A DNA stretch of 64,000 bases. It comes from Geobacillus thermodenitrificans subsp. thermodenitrificans DSM 465. Its GTDB lineage: Bacteria > Bacillota > Bacilli > Bacillales > Anoxybacillaceae. Positions 1 through 9,929 of the stretch are shown in pieces. Each line of letters begins with the position of its first letter. Positions within the stretch are counted from its first letter, which is position 1. Location: assembly GCF_000496575.1 (NCBI RefSeq), contig NZ_AYKT01000011.1:1-64000 (forward strand). The letters are read 5' to 3'. The translations under genes were made by a program, and so were the position numbers. The notes beneath the pieces were generated by a model, which did no database searches, was not told where the DNA came from, and saw nothing but the letters and a program-made list of their open reading frames with translations.

Positions 1-300
1 CCACATCGGCAAAATGAGCAACAACAGCCATAGCTGTTTATGCTTTGTTTTTGTCAACCAATAGGCAGTTGGATAACCGATCAATAATGATACAATGGTA
101 ATTAAAAATGCGTACCAGAATGAATAAGCCATCATTTTCAAATAAATGGGCGTCAGCACTTTTTCATAATTGGCTATCGTCCACTGCCCATCAATATCCA
201 AAAACGATTCATACACTAAAAACACGATCGGTGCGATAACAAACAAAACAAGCCATACGACGTAGGGGATCAAATACCAGTTCCGCCATGCCCGTTCCAT
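1..300 (-). CDS. potB: Spermidine/putrescine ABC transporter permease, PotB-type (partial)
   Basis: Only the first 100 codons lie in the window; the gene continues past base 1. The visible protein starts [20 protein letters not shown], has a hydrophobic first helix, then a periplasm-facing loop and a second helix pair ending in LLLLILPMW, the usual N-terminal layout of PotB/PotC permeases (family knowledge). Its ATG at 298-300 lies inside the end of potA, which stops at 270, so the two overlap by about 31 bases and are probably translationally coupled. It would form the membrane channel of the polyamine importer energised by PotA; the second permease and the binding protein are expected beyond the window edge. 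Substrate is inferred from the potA neighbour. Confidence 0.85.
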   Translation of the reverse strand, partial: MERAWRNWYLIPYVVWLVLFVIAPIVFLVYESFLDIDGQWTIANYEKVLTPIYLKMMAYSFWYAFLITIVSLLIGYPTAYWLTKTKHKQLWLLLLILPMW

Positions 301-1361
301 TCTACGTCTCCTTTCTCCCTCTCGACTTGCATGACATGAATCGCCTCTGGTTCAAACCGGAGACCGACCGTTTCCCCCACTTCTGCTCTTCTTGTCGAAT
401 GAACAAGCCATTCGTTGCCGTTTTCATCGTAGCCGCAAATTTCATAATGAACACCGCGAAAGAGCAGCGAATCGACACGAATGACGATCTGACCATCTTT
501 CGGCGCCACAAGTTCCAAATCTTCCGGTCGGATGACAACGTCGACCGGTTCATTAGGCGCAAAACCATGATCAACACAAACGAAACGCTGTCCGGCAAAC
601 TCGACAAGAAAATCTTCGATCATGCGCCCCGATAAAATGTTCGATTCCCCAATAAAATCGGCGACAAACCGATTGACTGGTTCATCGTAAATCTCTTTTG
701 GTGTACCGAACTGCTGGATTTTCCCTTTATTCAAAACGAATATATAATCCGACATAGCCAACGCTTCCTCTTGGTCATGCGTGACGAACACGAACGTGAT
801 TCCCAATCGGCGCTGCAGCTCCCGCAACTCGTACTGCATTTCCGTGCGCAGCTTCAAATCCAAGGCCGATAGCGGCTCATCCAAAAGCAGCACTTCCGGC
901 TCATTCACGATCGCCCGCGCAATCGCAACGCGCTGACGTTGGCCGCCGGACATTTCTTGAATGCGCCGGCGCTCATACCCTTCCAAGTTGACAAACCGGA
1001 GCGCTTCACTCACCTTTTGGCGAATGTCGGCTTCTTTCATCTTTTTTATGCGCAAGCCAAAGGCGACATTTTCAAATACGTCCAAATGCGGAAACAAAGC
1101 ATAATCTTGAAACACTGTATTGACTTGCCGCTTGTTTGGTGGGACGTCATTCATCGGCTTCCCATGGAAATAAACGGTGCCATCAGTTGGCTCAATAAAC
1201 CCGGCAATCAGCCGCAAAATCGTCGTCTTCCCGCATCCCGACGGCCCAAGTAATGTATAAAACTTTCCTCTCTCCATCTCAAAACTAACATCATCCAATA
1301 CCGCTGTCCCATCATATTCTTTTGTCACATGGTCAAAGCGGATGATTTCTTGTCTGCTCAC
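270..1361 (-). CDS. potA: Polyamine ABC transporter ATP-binding protein PotA
   Basis: ATPase subunit of a spermidine/putrescine importer, 363 residues, acting on the cytoplasmic face. Visible motifs are Walker [10 protein letters not shown], the signature [14 protein letters not shown], Walker [13 protein letters not shown] and the switch His in FVTHDQEEA, followed by a C-terminal TOBE-like regulatory domain (about residues 240-350). A longer frame opens at 1394, but the GTG at 1361 is preceded by an AGGGGG ribosome site at the right spacing and gives the natural start VSRQEIIRF, so I chose it. It overlaps potB. Upstream lies a disrupted small membrane-protein gene rather than the regulator often seen before potA in other bacilli. 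The polyamine assignment is a family inference; related importers for other substrates look alike. Confidence 0.9.
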   Translation of the reverse strand: MSRQEIIRFDHVTKEYDGTAVLDDVSFEMERGKFYTLLGPSGCGKTTILRLIAGFIEPTDGTVYFHGKPMNDVPPNKRQVNTVFQDYALFPHLDVFENVAFGLRIKKMKEADIRQKVSEALRFVNLEGYERRRIQEMSGGQRQRVAIARAIVNEPEVLLLDEPLSALDLKLRTEMQYELRELQRRLGITFVFVTHDQEEALAMSDYIFVLNKGKIQQFGTPKEIYDEPVNRFVADFIGESNILSGRMIEDFLVEFAGQRFVCVDHGFAPNEPVDVVIRPEDLELVAPKDGQIVIRVDSLLFRGVHYEICGYDENGNEWLVHSTRRAEVGETVGLRFEPEAIHVMQVEREKGDVEWNGHGGTGI

Positions 1362-1458
1362 CTTTGCACCCCCTACCCTTTCCATTTCCATCATTCCTAA
1401 TTAGAACATATGAATGACAAAAGGGCAATGGAAAAATCATGACGGGCATTAGTAAAAA

Positions 1459-1839
1459 TCAATAAGGGAGAACAAAAGCAACAGAACCCCCCCTCAACTT
1501 GGAATGACGGGCTTCCCATGGTTCATATCGCCTTGAAAGCTTTGCGATTTCAACTAGCAAACTCCTCATCCCACTCTTCACCGATATTCCCGCCTTGCCA
1601 AGCAGAAAGAAGATTGATTCCGATGCCTGCACATCAATAAAGTCAAACATGATACCCCTCAACGCTAAGGCGACTGCGACAGCGAGCAACAGAAAATGAA
1701 CAACCACTCCTAAGTGCTTTCGCCGAAGGAAGACAACTGTCAAAATAGCATTCAACATGACGAGCGAAAAAACAAAGATTCAGCGATCCTGCACTTCTTC
1801 CATAGACAGATGTTCATACATGTTAGCAACACCTTTCAT
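1459..1839 (-). pseudogene. Small membrane-protein gene interrupted by an in-frame TGA
   Basis: A frame starting ATG at 1837-1839 (MKGVANMYEHLSMEEVQDR) has a very strong ribosome site (GGAGGAGG at about 1849-1856) but meets TGA at 1780-1782 after 19 codons. The same frame then stays open for 106 more codons and encodes two hydrophobic segments (LMLNAILTVVF-like and VVVHFLLLAVAVALAL) and a polar tail. The good signal before the stop and the protein-like sequence after it suggest a nonsense mutation (TGG to TGA is one base) in a former gene of about 126 codons. I do not recognise the family. Alternatives are a sequencing error or a short upstream peptide with chance reading after it. It sits upstream of potA on the same strand. 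Confidence 0.5.
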
Positions 1840-1980
1840 TACGATGATCCTCCTCCAAACTCCCCTTCCCTTCGCCTCATTTTTTTCAATTTTCCCTCTT
1901 TACTGTATTGAACAATTTCAGAAAATGCGCTAAATTATAGAGTAATAGTCAGAACATTGCCCAACAACTGCATACAAACA

Positions 1981-2121
1981 TTCTTATCAAGAGAGGGGGA
2001 GGGACTGGCCCGGTGAACCCTCAGCAACCTGGCCGCGGCCAAGGTGCTAAATCCAGACAGGCGGAAGCCTGGAAGATAAGAAGAAGCGAATGACAAGTCT
2101 TCTTCTTAGAAGGCTTTTTTC
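1981..2121 (+). promoter_or_regulatory. SAM-I (S-box) riboswitch with intrinsic terminator
   Basis: The leader of yitJ contains the S-box core: P1 strands TTCTTATC (1981-1988) and GATAAGAA (2075-2082) pair exactly, and between them are the conserved AGAGGGGGAGGGACTGGCCC, AACCCTCAGCAACC, GGTGCTAAATCC and GCGGAAGCC elements. Downstream a terminator hairpin, AGTCTTCT (2096-2103) with AGAAGGCT (2108-2115), is followed by a T-run. The 3' strand of P1 continues into AAGAAGAAG (2078-2086), which can pair with CTTCTTCTT (2099-2107) as antiterminator. So SAM binding should stabilise P1, free the terminator strand and switch yitJ-metH off. Structures are read directly from the sequence; the mechanism is the known S-box one. 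Confidence 0.97.
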
Positions 2122-2154
2122 TTTTTATTTACGGAGAAACGGGGGGATCGGAAC

Positions 2155-4005
2155 GTGGGATTGCTTGATGAGTTAAAACAACGCGTGTTGATCGCTGACG
2201 GGGCGATGGGGACGCTTCTATATTCCCATGGTATTGACCGTTGTTTTGAAGAATTGAATCTATCAAAACCAGAAGAAATCGTCCATATTCACGAGGCATA
2301 TATCGCGGCGGGCGCTGATGTCATCCAGACGAATACATACGGCGCCAACTATGTAAAACTCGCCCGCTACGGCCTTGAGGACGAGGTGCCGTCCATCAAC
2401 CGGGCGGCGGTGCGGCTCGCCAAGCAAGCGGCGAACGGGCGGACGCACGTACTCGGAACAATCGGCGGACTGCGCACATTGAACAAAAGCGCTGTGCCGC
2501 TTGAGGAAGTGAAGCGGACGTTCCGCGAGCAGCTGTTTGTCTTGCTTGCTGAGGGAGTGGACGGCGTGCTGCTTGAGACGTATTACGATTTAGAAGAGTT
2601 AGAGACGGTGCTCACCATCGCCCGCAAAGAGACAACCTTACCGATCATCGCCCACGTATCGCTTCATGAAGTTGGCGTCTTGCAAGACGGCACGCCGCTC
2701 GCTGATGCCCTCGCACGCTTAGAAGCGCTTGGCGCCGATGTTGTCGGGCTGAACTGTCGGCTCGGGCCTTACCATATGCTTCAGTCGCTGGAAGAAGTAC
2801 CGCTGCCAACGCGCGCCTTTTTATCGGCGTACCCGAACGCGAGCCTCCCCGACTACCGCGACGGTCGGCTCGTCTATGAGACAAATGCCGAATATTTCGA
2901 GGAAACGGCTAAAGCGTTTCGTGACCAAGGGGTGCGCTTAATCGGCGGGTGCTGCGGCACGACGCCAAAACATATTGAAGCGATGGCTCGGGCGCTTCAA
3001 GATCGGAAACCCGTGACGAAAAAAACGGTAAAACGGCGTGCCGTGTCAGTATCAGTGCAAGCCGACAACCCGTCGGCAGTAACGCCGCTTCCAGAATTAG
3101 CCCGCACGCGCCGCTCGGTGATCGTTGAGCTCGACCCGCCAAAACAATTAGGTATTGACAAGTTTCTCGTCGGAGCCAAAGCGCTCCATGATGCCGGCAT
3201 TGATGCACTAACGCTCGCTGACAACTCGCTCGCCACGCCGCGCATCAGCAACGTCGCGGTCGGCTCAATCGTGAAAGAACAACTCGGCGTCCGTCCACTC
3301 ATCCATATTACGTGCCGTGACCGCAACTTGATCGGCTTGCAGTCGCATTTAATGGGGTTGCATACGCTCGGCATTACCGATGTGCTCGCTATTACCGGCG
3401 ACCCATCGAAAATCGGTGACTTTCCTGGAGCAACATCGGTGTATGATTTATCATCGTTCGACTTAATCCGCTTAATCAGCCAGTTTAACGAAGGACTGTC
3501 GTACTCCGGCAAACCGCTCGGGCAAAAAACGAACTTCTCAATCGGCGCAGCGTTCAATCCGAACGTCCGCCATTTAGATAAAGCCGTTGAACGCATGGAG
3601 AAAAAAATTCAATACGGCGCTCATTATTTCTTGACCCAACCTGTTTATTCAGAAGAGAAAATCGTTGAGGTGTACGAAGCGACGAAGCATCTTCACACAC
3701 CGATCTACATCGGCATTATGCCGCTTGTGAGCGCGCGCAACGCCGACTTTTTGCATCATGAAGTGCCGGGCATTACGCTTTCCGATGAGATTCGCGCCCG
3801 CATGGCGGCGTGCGGCAACGACCCAGTCGAGGCAACGCGCGAAGGAATTGCCATCGCCAAAGCGCTTATTGACGCTGCATTCGACTTGTTTAACGGCATT
3901 TATTTAATTACGCCGTTTTTGCGTTATGACATGACGGTTGAGCTCATCCGCTACATTCACGAAAAAGAAGCGGCCGCCAAAGAAAGGAAGGTTGTTCATG
4001 GCTAA
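2155..4005 (+). CDS. yitJ: Bifunctional homocysteine S-methyltransferase / methylenetetrahydrofolate reductase
   Basis: A 616-residue fusion. The N-terminal half (about 1-290) is a homocysteine methyltransferase with the zinc-binding cysteines in GLNC (near 201) and GGCCGT (near 266-267). The C-terminal half (from about 320) is a MetF-type flavin barrel reducing 5,10-methylene-THF to 5-methyl-THF, with ITGDPSK and FFLTQPVY-like strands (YFLTQPVY). Translation starts at GTG 2155. It is the first gene after the S-box riboswitch and its end overlaps metH by 8 bases. It most likely supplies methyl-THF to the MetH next door. The organisation equals B. subtilis YitJ, which is also S-box controlled (established knowledge). 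Confidence 0.95.
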   Translation: MGLLDELKQRVLIADGAMGTLLYSHGIDRCFEELNLSKPEEIVHIHEAYIAAGADVIQTNTYGANYVKLARYGLEDEVPSINRAAVRLAKQAANGRTHVLGTIGGLRTLNKSAVPLEEVKRTFREQLFVLLAEGVDGVLLETYYDLEELETVLTIARKETTLPIIAHVSLHEVGVLQDGTPLADALARLEALGADVVGLNCRLGPYHMLQSLEEVPLPTRAFLSAYPNASLPDYRDGRLVYETNAEYFEETAKAFRDQGVRLIGGCCGTTPKHIEAMARALQDRKPVTKKTVKRRAVSVSVQADNPSAVTPLPELARTRRSVIVELDPPKQLGIDKFLVGAKALHDAGIDALTLADNSLATPRISNVAVGSIVKEQLGVRPLIHITCRDRNLIGLQSHLMGLHTLGITDVLAITGDPSKIGDFPGATSVYDLSSFDLIRLISQFNEGLSYSGKPLGQKTNFSIGAAFNPNVRHLDKAVERMEKKIQYGAHYFLTQPVYSEEKIVEVYEATKHLHTPIYIGIMPLVSARNADFLHHEVPGITLSDEIRARMAACGNDPVEATREGIAIAKALIDAAFDLFNGIYLITPFLRYDMTVELIRYIHEKEAAAKERKVVHG

Positions 4006-7000
4006 CATCACCTTAGAACAGCAACTACAGCGAAAAATTCTTGTCATCGACGGCGCCATGGGGACGATGATCCAAAGCGCCAACCTATCAGCATCTGATT
4101 TTGGCGGCGAGGCGTACGAAGGGTGCAACGAATATTTGACCCTCACCGCCCCGCATGTCATCCGCCATATTCATGAAGCGTACTTGGAAGCTGGCGCCGA
4201 CATAATCGAAACGAACACGTTCGGGGCGACACGCATCGTGCTTGACGAATACGGCCTTGGGCATTTAGCGCTCGAACTGAACATCGAGGCCGCGAAACTG
4301 GCGAAACAAGCGGCCGAATTGTTCTCGACGCCGGACTGGCCGCGTTTTGTCGCCGGCTCGATGGGACCGACGACAAAGACGTTATCAGTGACGGGCGGAG
4401 CGACGTTTGACGAACTTGTTACCGCCTATGAAGAACAGGCACGCGGACTATTGTTAGGCGGTGTCGACCTTCTACTTTTGGAAACGTGCCAAGATACACT
4501 GAACGTCAAAGCGGGATTCATCGGCATTTCCAAAGCGTTTGAAGCCGTCGGCCGCCGCGTACCGCTTATGATTTCTGGAACGATTGAACCGATGGGCACG
4601 ACGCTTGCCGGGCAGGCGATCGATTCGTTTTTCATCTCCATCCGCCATATGAATCCGATCGCTGTCGGCTTAAACTGCGCGACCGGTCCGGAATTTATGA
4701 CCGACCATTTGCGCACGCTCGCCACGCTCGCCGACACAGCGGTCAGCTGCTATCCAAATGCTGGTCTGCCGGACGAAGAAGGGCATTACCATGAAACGCC
4801 GGACATGTTGGCAGAGAAAATTCGCCGTTTTGCTGAAAAAGGCTGGATCAACATTGTCGGCGGTTGTTGCGGCACGACACCGGACCATATTCGCGCCATT
4901 GCCGAAGCGGTGCGCGATCTTCCGCCGCGAGTCATCCCGTCTTCGTTTGACATACACGCTGTCTCCGGCATCGAGGCGCTCATGTACGATGAAACGATGC
5001 GCCCGCTCTTTGTCGGCGAACGGACGAACGTCATCGGCTCGCGCAAATTTAAGCGTCTCATCGCCGAAGGCAAGTACGAAGAGGCGGCAGAAATCGCCCG
5101 CGCCCAAGTAAAAAACGGTGCTCATGTCATCGACATTTGCCTTGCCGACCCAGACCGCGACGAACGGTACGATATGGAACAATTCGTCCGCCACGTGATC
5201 AAAAAAGTGAAAGTGCCGCTTGTCATCGACTCGACCGATGAGCGCGTCATCGAGTGCGCTCTCACCTATTCGCAAGGGAAAGCGATCATCAACTCGATCA
5301 ACCTCGAAGACGGCGAAGAGCGGTTTGCGAAAATCGCACCGCTGCTTCACCAATACGGCGCTGCCGTTGTCGTCGGGACGATCGATGAACAAGGGATGGC
5401 CATCACCGCCGAACGAAAGCTTGAGATCGCCTTGCGCTCGTATGACTTGCTCGTGAACCGCTACGGCGTTCCGGCGCAAGACATCATTTTCGACCCGCTT
5501 GTTTTTCCAGTCGGCACCGGTGATGAGCAGTACATCGGTGCAGCAAAAGAAACGATCGAAGGCATCCGTCTCATTAAAGAGCGGCTGCCTGACTGTTTAA
5601 CGATGCTCGGCATCAGCAACGTCTCGTTCGGCTTGCCGCCAGCCGGGCGCGAAGTGCTAAACTCTGTCTTTTTATACCATTGCACACAAGCTGGTTTGGA
5701 TTATGCCATCGTCAACACCGAGAAGCTTGAGCGATTCGCCTCGATTCCAGAAAACGAAGTGCGGATGGCCGAGGCGCTCCTGTTTGACACAAGTGACGAA
5801 ACGTTAAATGCATTTATCGAATTTTACCGAAGCAAAATCACAACCGCCAAACCGGTAGAGACGAACTTGAGCTTGGAAGAGCGACTCGCCCGCTACGTCA
5901 TCGAGGGATCGAAAGACGGGCTTATTCCTGATTTGGAACAAGCACTTGAAACGTACTCCGACCCGCTGTCGATCATCAACGGCCCGCTCATGGCCGGCAT
6001 GGACGAAGTCGGACGGTTGTTCAACAACAACCAGCTCATCGTCGCCGAAGTCCTACAAAGTGCGGAAGTGATGAAAGCGGCTGTCGCCTTTTTAGAACCA
6101 TATATGGAAAAGAAAGAAGGAAGCACAAAAGGAAAAGTGCTGCTTGCCACTGTCAAAGGTGATGTGCATGACATCGGTAAAAACTTAGTCGACATTATTT
6201 TAAGCAACAATGGCTACGAGGTGGTCGATCTTGGCATTAAAGTCGCCCCGCAGCAACTGATCGAGGCGGCGCGCCAACACGAGCCAGACATTATCGGGCT
6301 ATCAGGCTTGCTTGTCAAATCCGCCCAACAGATGGTCGTTACCGCCCAAGATTTGCGTCAAGCCGGCATTTCGACCCCGATTTTAGTCGGCGGCGCCGCT
6401 TTGACACGCAAGTTTACAGAAAACAAAATCGCGCCGGAATATGATGGAATCGTCTTGTACGCGAAAGACGCCATGGACGGGCTTGCCCTTGCCAACCAAA
6501 TCCAACAAGGTACGATCGATTATATGAAAAAAGAAAGGGTAGAGAACGAACCGGCACGGGCGGTTGGTGCCGCCACAGCTGTCAAATCCAACGTCTCGAC
6601 CGATGTCCCGGTCTATATCCCAGCCGACCTCGACCGCCACGTGCTGCGTGATGTACCGCTTGGGCACGTGTTGCCGTACGTCAACTGGCAAATGGTGCTC
6701 GGCCATCATCTCGGTTTGAAAGGAAAAGTGAAGCGGCTGTTAGAAGAAAAAGACGAAAAAGCGCTCGCCTTAAAAGCAGTTGTCGATGAATTGCTCGCTG
6801 AAGTGCAGGAGCGCGGCTGGATTCAGCCCGCAGGCGTCTATCGCTTTTTCCCGGCACAAAGCGACGGTAACCGCGTTTATATTTACGATCCTGTCGACCG
6901 GCAAACCGTGCTTGAGACGTTTGACTTCCCGCGCCAGCCGCGGGCGCCGTTCCTTTGTCTTGCCGATTATTTGAAATCAAAAGAAAGTGGGGAAATCGAC

Positions 7001-7408
7001 TATGTCGGCTTCTTTGCTGTCACCGCCGGGGGCGGCATCCGTGAACTCGCCCAGCGCTGGAAAGACGAAGGCGAATTTTTGAAAAGCCATGCTATCCAAG
7101 CATTGGCGCTCGAGATCGCCGAAGGGTTCGCTGAACGCATCCACCAAATTATGCGCGACCGTTGGGGCTTCCCGGATGACCCGGACTTCACGATGGAAGA
7201 GCGCTTCGCCGCCAAATACCAAGGCCAGCGCTACTCGTTCGGCTATCCGGCCTGCCCGAACTTGGAAGATCAAGAAAAACTGTTCCGTCTCCTTCACCCG
7301 GAAGATATCGGTATCCGTCTAACTGACGGCTATATGATGGAGCCGGAAGCATCTGTCTCAGCAATTGTCTTCGCCCATCCGGAAGCAAGGTATTTCAATG
7401 TGTTATAA
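3998..7408 (+). CDS. metH: Cobalamin-dependent methionine synthase
   Basis: 1136 residues with all four MetH modules: homocysteine/zinc domain (about 1-320; Cys near 226 in GLNCATG and GGCCGT near 290), pterin-binding domain (about 330-620; [14 protein letters not shown]), cobalamin cap plus Rossmann domain (about 640-850; DVHDIGKN with the cobalt-ligand His near 724), and a C-terminal SAM-binding reactivation domain (about 900-1136). It transfers methyl from methyl-THF via B12 to homocysteine. A frame opens at 3938, but the ATG at 3998 follows AAAGGAAGG and overlaps the yitJ stop (ATGGCTAA), so it is the real start. It is under the upstream SAM riboswitch and needs B12, which is not made in this window. 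Confidence 0.97.
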   Translation: MANITLEQQLQRKILVIDGAMGTMIQSANLSASDFGGEAYEGCNEYLTLTAPHVIRHIHEAYLEAGADIIETNTFGATRIVLDEYGLGHLALELNIEAAKLAKQAAELFSTPDWPRFVAGSMGPTTKTLSVTGGATFDELVTAYEEQARGLLLGGVDLLLLETCQDTLNVKAGFIGISKAFEAVGRRVPLMISGTIEPMGTTLAGQAIDSFFISIRHMNPIAVGLNCATGPEFMTDHLRTLATLADTAVSCYPNAGLPDEEGHYHETPDMLAEKIRRFAEKGWINIVGGCCGTTPDHIRAIAEAVRDLPPRVIPSSFDIHAVSGIEALMYDETMRPLFVGERTNVIGSRKFKRLIAEGKYEEAAEIARAQVKNGAHVIDICLADPDRDERYDMEQFVRHVIKKVKVPLVIDSTDERVIECALTYSQGKAIINSINLEDGEERFAKIAPLLHQYGAAVVVGTIDEQGMAITAERKLEIALRSYDLLVNRYGVPAQDIIFDPLVFPVGTGDEQYIGAAKETIEGIRLIKERLPDCLTMLGISNVSFGLPPAGREVLNSVFLYHCTQAGLDYAIVNTEKLERFASIPENEVRMAEALLFDTSDETLNAFIEFYRSKITTAKPVETNLSLEERLARYVIEGSKDGLIPDLEQALETYSDPLSIINGPLMAGMDEVGRLFNNNQLIVAEVLQSAEVMKAAVAFLEPYMEKKEGSTKGKVLLATVKGDVHDIGKNLVDIILSNNGYEVVDLGIKVAPQQLIEAARQHEPDIIGLSGLLVKSAQQMVVTAQDLRQAGISTPILVGGAALTRKFTENKIAPEYDGIVLYAKDAMDGLALANQIQQGTIDYMKKERVENEPARAVGAATAVKSNVSTDVPVYIPADLDRHVLRDVPLGHVLPYVNWQMVLGHHLGLKGKVKRLLEEKDEKALALKAVVDELLAEVQERGWIQPAGVYRFFPAQSDGNRVYIYDPVDRQTVLETFDFPRQPRAPFLCLADYLKSKESGEIDYVGFFAVTAGGGIRELAQRWKDEGEFLKSHAIQALALEIAEGFAERIHQIMRDRWGFPDDPDFTMEERFAAKYQGQRYSFGYPACPNLEDQEKLFRLLHPEDIGIRLTDGYMMEPEASVSAIVFAHPEARYFNVL

Positions 7409-7411
7409 ACA

Positions 7412-7450
7412 GAAAACGAGCTGGCTGAATCGGCCGGCTCGTTTTCCTAT
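7412..7450 (+). terminator. Intrinsic terminator after metH, probably bidirectional
   Basis: GAAAACGAGCTGGC pairs with GCCGGCTCGTTTTC (one G-U pair) around a short loop. It has T-runs on the plus strand and A-rich flanks on the other, so it can serve both metH and the small minus-strand gene converging on it. Confidence 0.85.
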
Positions 7451-7482
7451 TTTTACGACAAACAGATCATCGGACAATGGGC

Positions 7483-7692
7483 TTAATCATCTTTATAATT
7501 GTTATAATCATGAATAAGTGTTTTGTCTATCACCAACTGCCATTCATCTCCCCCTGATTTCTGGCCTACGCCCTGTACGAAATTGAAGAGGGAGTCTTCT
7601 GTCGGAAAATGATAAACCATCGATTGAGGAAATCGCGATATGAAGTGAAACGTGGGTGGAAAACTACCGGCTCCTTCATCGTCTCTGTGCAC
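7483..7692 (-). CDS. Small hypothetical protein (69 residues)
   Basis: A GTG-started frame, VHRDDEGAGSFPPTFHFISR..., ends with the acidic tail IDKTLIHDYNNYKDD. A strong GGAGGAGGGG site (7699-7708) lies 6 bases before GTG 7692. The same ribosome site also serves an ATG two bases upstream (7692-7694) in another frame, giving MCTETMKEPVVFHPR... of 42 codons to a stop at 7566. The 69-codon frame runs up to the metH terminator and looks more protein-like at its C-terminus, so I list it, but a frameshift joining the two frames cannot be excluded. Not recognised; no motifs. Confidence 0.45.
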   Translation of the reverse strand: MHRDDEGAGSFPPTFHFISRFPQSMVYHFPTEDSLFNFVQGVGQKSGGDEWQLVIDKTLIHDYNNYKDD

Positions 7693-7751
7693 ATATTTCC
7701 CCTCCTCCGTTCCATACTAACGATGACAATACATGCCAAGGAGGAGAACAT

Positions 7752-8615
7752 ATGGTCACAAAGCAACAAACGACGCTGCCTCCGCAGCACCAGACACGCC
7801 AACCGGGTCTGCAAAGTGAAATGAACCCGCAGCCAGTCACCATCAAAGACACTTATCGAGGAAGCGGCAGGCTCGAAAATAAAGTCGCTATCATCAGTGG
7901 CGGTGACAGCGGCATCGGTCGGGCGGTCGCGGTTCATTTCGCTAAAGAAGGTGCCGATGTGGCGATCGTTTATTTAAACGAACATAAGGACGCCGAGGAA
8001 ACGAAACGGCTCGTCGAACAGGAAGGAAGACGGTGTCTAGCCATTGCGGGAGACATCGGGGACGAAGCCTTTTGCAAAGAAGCGGTGAAACAGACCGTCG
8101 AGACATTCGGCAAGCTTGACATCGTCGTCAACAACGCGGCCGAACAGCACCCGCAGCCGAACTTGCTTAACATCACCGCCGCACAGTTAGAGAAAACGTT
8201 CCGCACGAACGTGTTCGGCTACTTTTTCTTAACGAAAGCGGCGCTCCCGCACTTGAAAAACGGGAGCACCATTATTAACACTGCTTCAGTTACCGCTTAT
8301 GAAGGAAACGAGCAACTCATCGACTACTCGGCAACGAAAGGGGCAATCGTTGCTTTTACCCGTTCGCTCGCCAAAGCGCTCGTCGGCCAAGGCATCCGTG
8401 TCAACGGTGTCGCCCCAGGCCCCATTTGGACGCCGCTCATCCCATCGACATTCAAAAGCGAACAAGTCGCCACGTTCGGCGCCAACACCCCGATGAAACG
8501 GCCAGGCCAGCCGAGTGAAGTCGCCCCGTGCTACGTCTTTTTGGCGAGCGATGAATCGTCGTACATGATTGGGCAAATCCTTCACGTTGACGGAGGCAAA
8601 TTCATTAGCGGCTGA
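7752..8615 (+). CDS. Short-chain dehydrogenase/reductase, YhdF/YdaD-like
   Basis: 287-residue NAD(P)-dependent oxidoreductase. The nucleotide motif GGDSGIGRAVA (near 55), NNAAEQ, and the catalytic Ser (INTASVTAY) with YSATK are all present; the C-terminus has the VDGG ending. A frame opens at 7656, but ATG 7752 follows AAGGAGGAG and begins the typical basic, Gln/Pro-rich tail of this subgroup (MVTKQQTTLPPQHQTRQPG). Relatives in B. subtilis are general-stress proteins of unknown substrate, often labelled glucose 1-dehydrogenase; I do not assign a substrate. It is transcribed alone, divergent from the small minus-strand gene. Confidence 0.88.
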   Translation: MVTKQQTTLPPQHQTRQPGLQSEMNPQPVTIKDTYRGSGRLENKVAIISGGDSGIGRAVAVHFAKEGADVAIVYLNEHKDAEETKRLVEQEGRRCLAIAGDIGDEAFCKEAVKQTVETFGKLDIVVNNAAEQHPQPNLLNITAAQLEKTFRTNVFGYFFLTKAALPHLKNGSTIINTASVTAYEGNEQLIDYSATKGAIVAFTRSLAKALVGQGIRVNGVAPGPIWTPLIPSTFKSEQVATFGANTPMKRPGQPSEVAPCYVFLASDESSYMIGQILHVDGGKFISG

Positions 8616-8774
8616 TGACAACGGCTTCCGTGAAATTGGCGGCCACTGTTCCAACACCTTTTCATAAAATTACGTTATCTTTTCTTACAAAAAAGTGGAA
8701 TGATATGTAAAGAACCATTACGATAACATTATGATGTTCCTCTCCTTCGTTTCGAAGGTGCCCCTCTTCTCTTT

Positions 8775-8814
8775 GCCCGTCTCCATCACCAAAGAGACGG
8801 GCCGCTTTGTTTTC
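8775..8814 (+). terminator. Intrinsic terminator after the SDR gene
   Basis: GCCCGTCTC (8775-8783) pairs with GAGACGGGC (8794-8802) around a 10-base loop, followed by a T-containing stretch (cgctttgtttt). It stands about 160 bases after the SDR stop with no gene between. Confidence 0.65.
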
Positions 8815-9150
8815 ATATGGCTCAAAAAAATGATGTGGTCATTTGTTTTTAGGTAGGTATACAAAAAACATAAGAATGTCTTGAACATGATAAAGGAAGC
8901 GCTCTTGATGAATCGAGAAGACTGATGAAATGATTATTTTGTTCCTATTGATCGTTCTTGCATAAAGAAAAACAAGGTATCTGTTAGGTTTTTCGAATAG
9001 AAAAACTGCTTGATGGCGCTTTCTGACTTACTAAATCGACATATGGGCTGACAATGCTTTTTAGCATCAGTCCCACTTCTGTCAAATGGGTGTTAAAAAA
9101 CCATCGGCCTATTGTTATGGGTTCAAAATTTATGAATGCATCAATTTAAT
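8815..9150. other. Intergenic AT-rich stretch without a visible gene
   Basis: No open frame with a ribosome site and no recognisable protein remnant on either strand. The only structure is an imperfect hairpin around 9046-9079 (TGGGCTGACAATGCT against AGCATCAGTCCCA), which might be the end signal of the hmoA transcript although it has no clear T-run. Confidence 0.5.
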
Positions 9151-9507
9151 TTAAAAAGCCCGCTCATCTCCTCGAACTGATGACGCCACAGCGCTTTTCA
9201 CCGCTTTGACTTCATAATGACTCACTTCGACATTGAGAATGAACTCTGGCTTTGACTCATTACGTCTCGCTTTATGACTAGCGATATGGGCATCGCTTTT
9301 CTCCCATTTTTTCCAATGCTCTTCCGATTCCCATGTGACCAAAAGGATGACTTCGTCGTCACCACGGCGTCTTTTTTTGACTAAAATTTTCATATCGACA
9401 AATCCGTCTTGCTGTTCGACGATTCCCGGCTGGCTGAACCGTTCGACTACTTGATCTGCGTATCCTTCCGCTACCGTGATTTTGCGCATTTGAATAAACA
9501 TCGGCAT
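9151..9507 (-). CDS. hmoA: Antibiotic-biosynthesis-monooxygenase (IsdG/HmoA-like) protein
   Basis: 118 residues, close in layout to B. subtilis HmoA and the haem-degrading IsdG fold: MFIQMRKITVAEGYADQVVE, then KKRRRGDDEVILLVTW, W-K-K-W and SDAHIASHK. The Trp and His positions used by IsdG-type enzymes are present; the N-terminal catalytic Asn of staphylococcal IsdG seems replaced (QMR instead of ENR). Likely role: binding haem and releasing iron, or a small dimeric ferredoxin-like oxygenase. The start is set by AAAGGGAG before ATG 9507. It is last of three minus-strand genes with short gaps (34 and 22 bases), so probably an operon with the O-methyltransferase. Confidence 0.75.
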   Translation of the reverse strand: MPMFIQMRKITVAEGYADQVVERFSQPGIVEQQDGFVDMKILVKKRRRGDDEVILLVTWESEEHWKKWEKSDAHIASHKARRNESKPEFILNVEVSHYEVKAVKSAVASSVRGDERAF

Positions 9508-9541
9508 CTTCTCCCTTTCATTTTATGTGTAAATGTTCCGC

Positions 9542-9907
9542 TTACTTTTCCTCATTTTGGTCCTCTTTGCCTTGAGCTTCATCTGTGTTGCTAGACATCG
9601 GCATCATCTTTAATTCCTCTTCATGAATGTCAAACAGTTGAATGAACTCATTCATCACCATTTCAATCGCTTTCAGCTCTCCGGTCAACACCGGATGGAT
9701 CGATTGCAGTTCCGGTGTTTGCAACTGCTGCTTCAACGTTGCACGCTTGACGTACAGACGTTCTAAAAATTCGAGCGCCCGCCTGCGACGGAACGTTTTA
9801 GCGCCGCGATGAGACCCTTGGCCCATTCGTTCTCGTTTCCACGAAGGACATCCATCAAGCGGCTTACCATGTTCGGGCCAAAAATGTCCCTCTCTTCCAC
9901 GCATCAT
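9542..9907 (-). CDS. Conserved small protein of unknown function
   Basis: 121 residues from ATG 9907, which follows AAAGGAG at 6 bases (an upstream ATG at 9928 lacks a site). The N-terminus is Arg/Gly/Trp-rich (MMRGREGHFWPEHG), the middle is a basic helix (RRRRALEFLERLYVKRATLKQQL) and the rest is amphipathic helix with an acidic Gln/Glu tail (EAQGKEDQNEEK). No catalytic motif is visible. Similar small proteins occur in bacilli, sometimes labelled kinases without visible support; I assign no function. The helix-rich, charged make-up suggests a protein-protein partner. It lies between the O-methyltransferase and hmoA genes. Confidence 0.7.
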   Translation of the reverse strand: MMRGREGHFWPEHGKPLDGCPSWKRERMGQGSHRGAKTFRRRRALEFLERLYVKRATLKQQLQTPELQSIHPVLTGELKAIEMVMNEFIQLFDIHEEELKMMPMSSNTDEAQGKEDQNEEK

Positions 9908-9929
9908 CGTTTTCTCCTTTCCACCCACT

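Noticed and set aside
4670-5479. A 269-codon open frame antisense to metH
   Set aside because: It lies wholly inside the metH pterin-domain coding region, has no ribosome site and its sequence shows no domain; it arises from codon bias.
9046-9079. Imperfect hairpin that could be an insertion-sequence end
   Set aside because: No matching inverted copy, target duplication or transposase remnant was found nearby.
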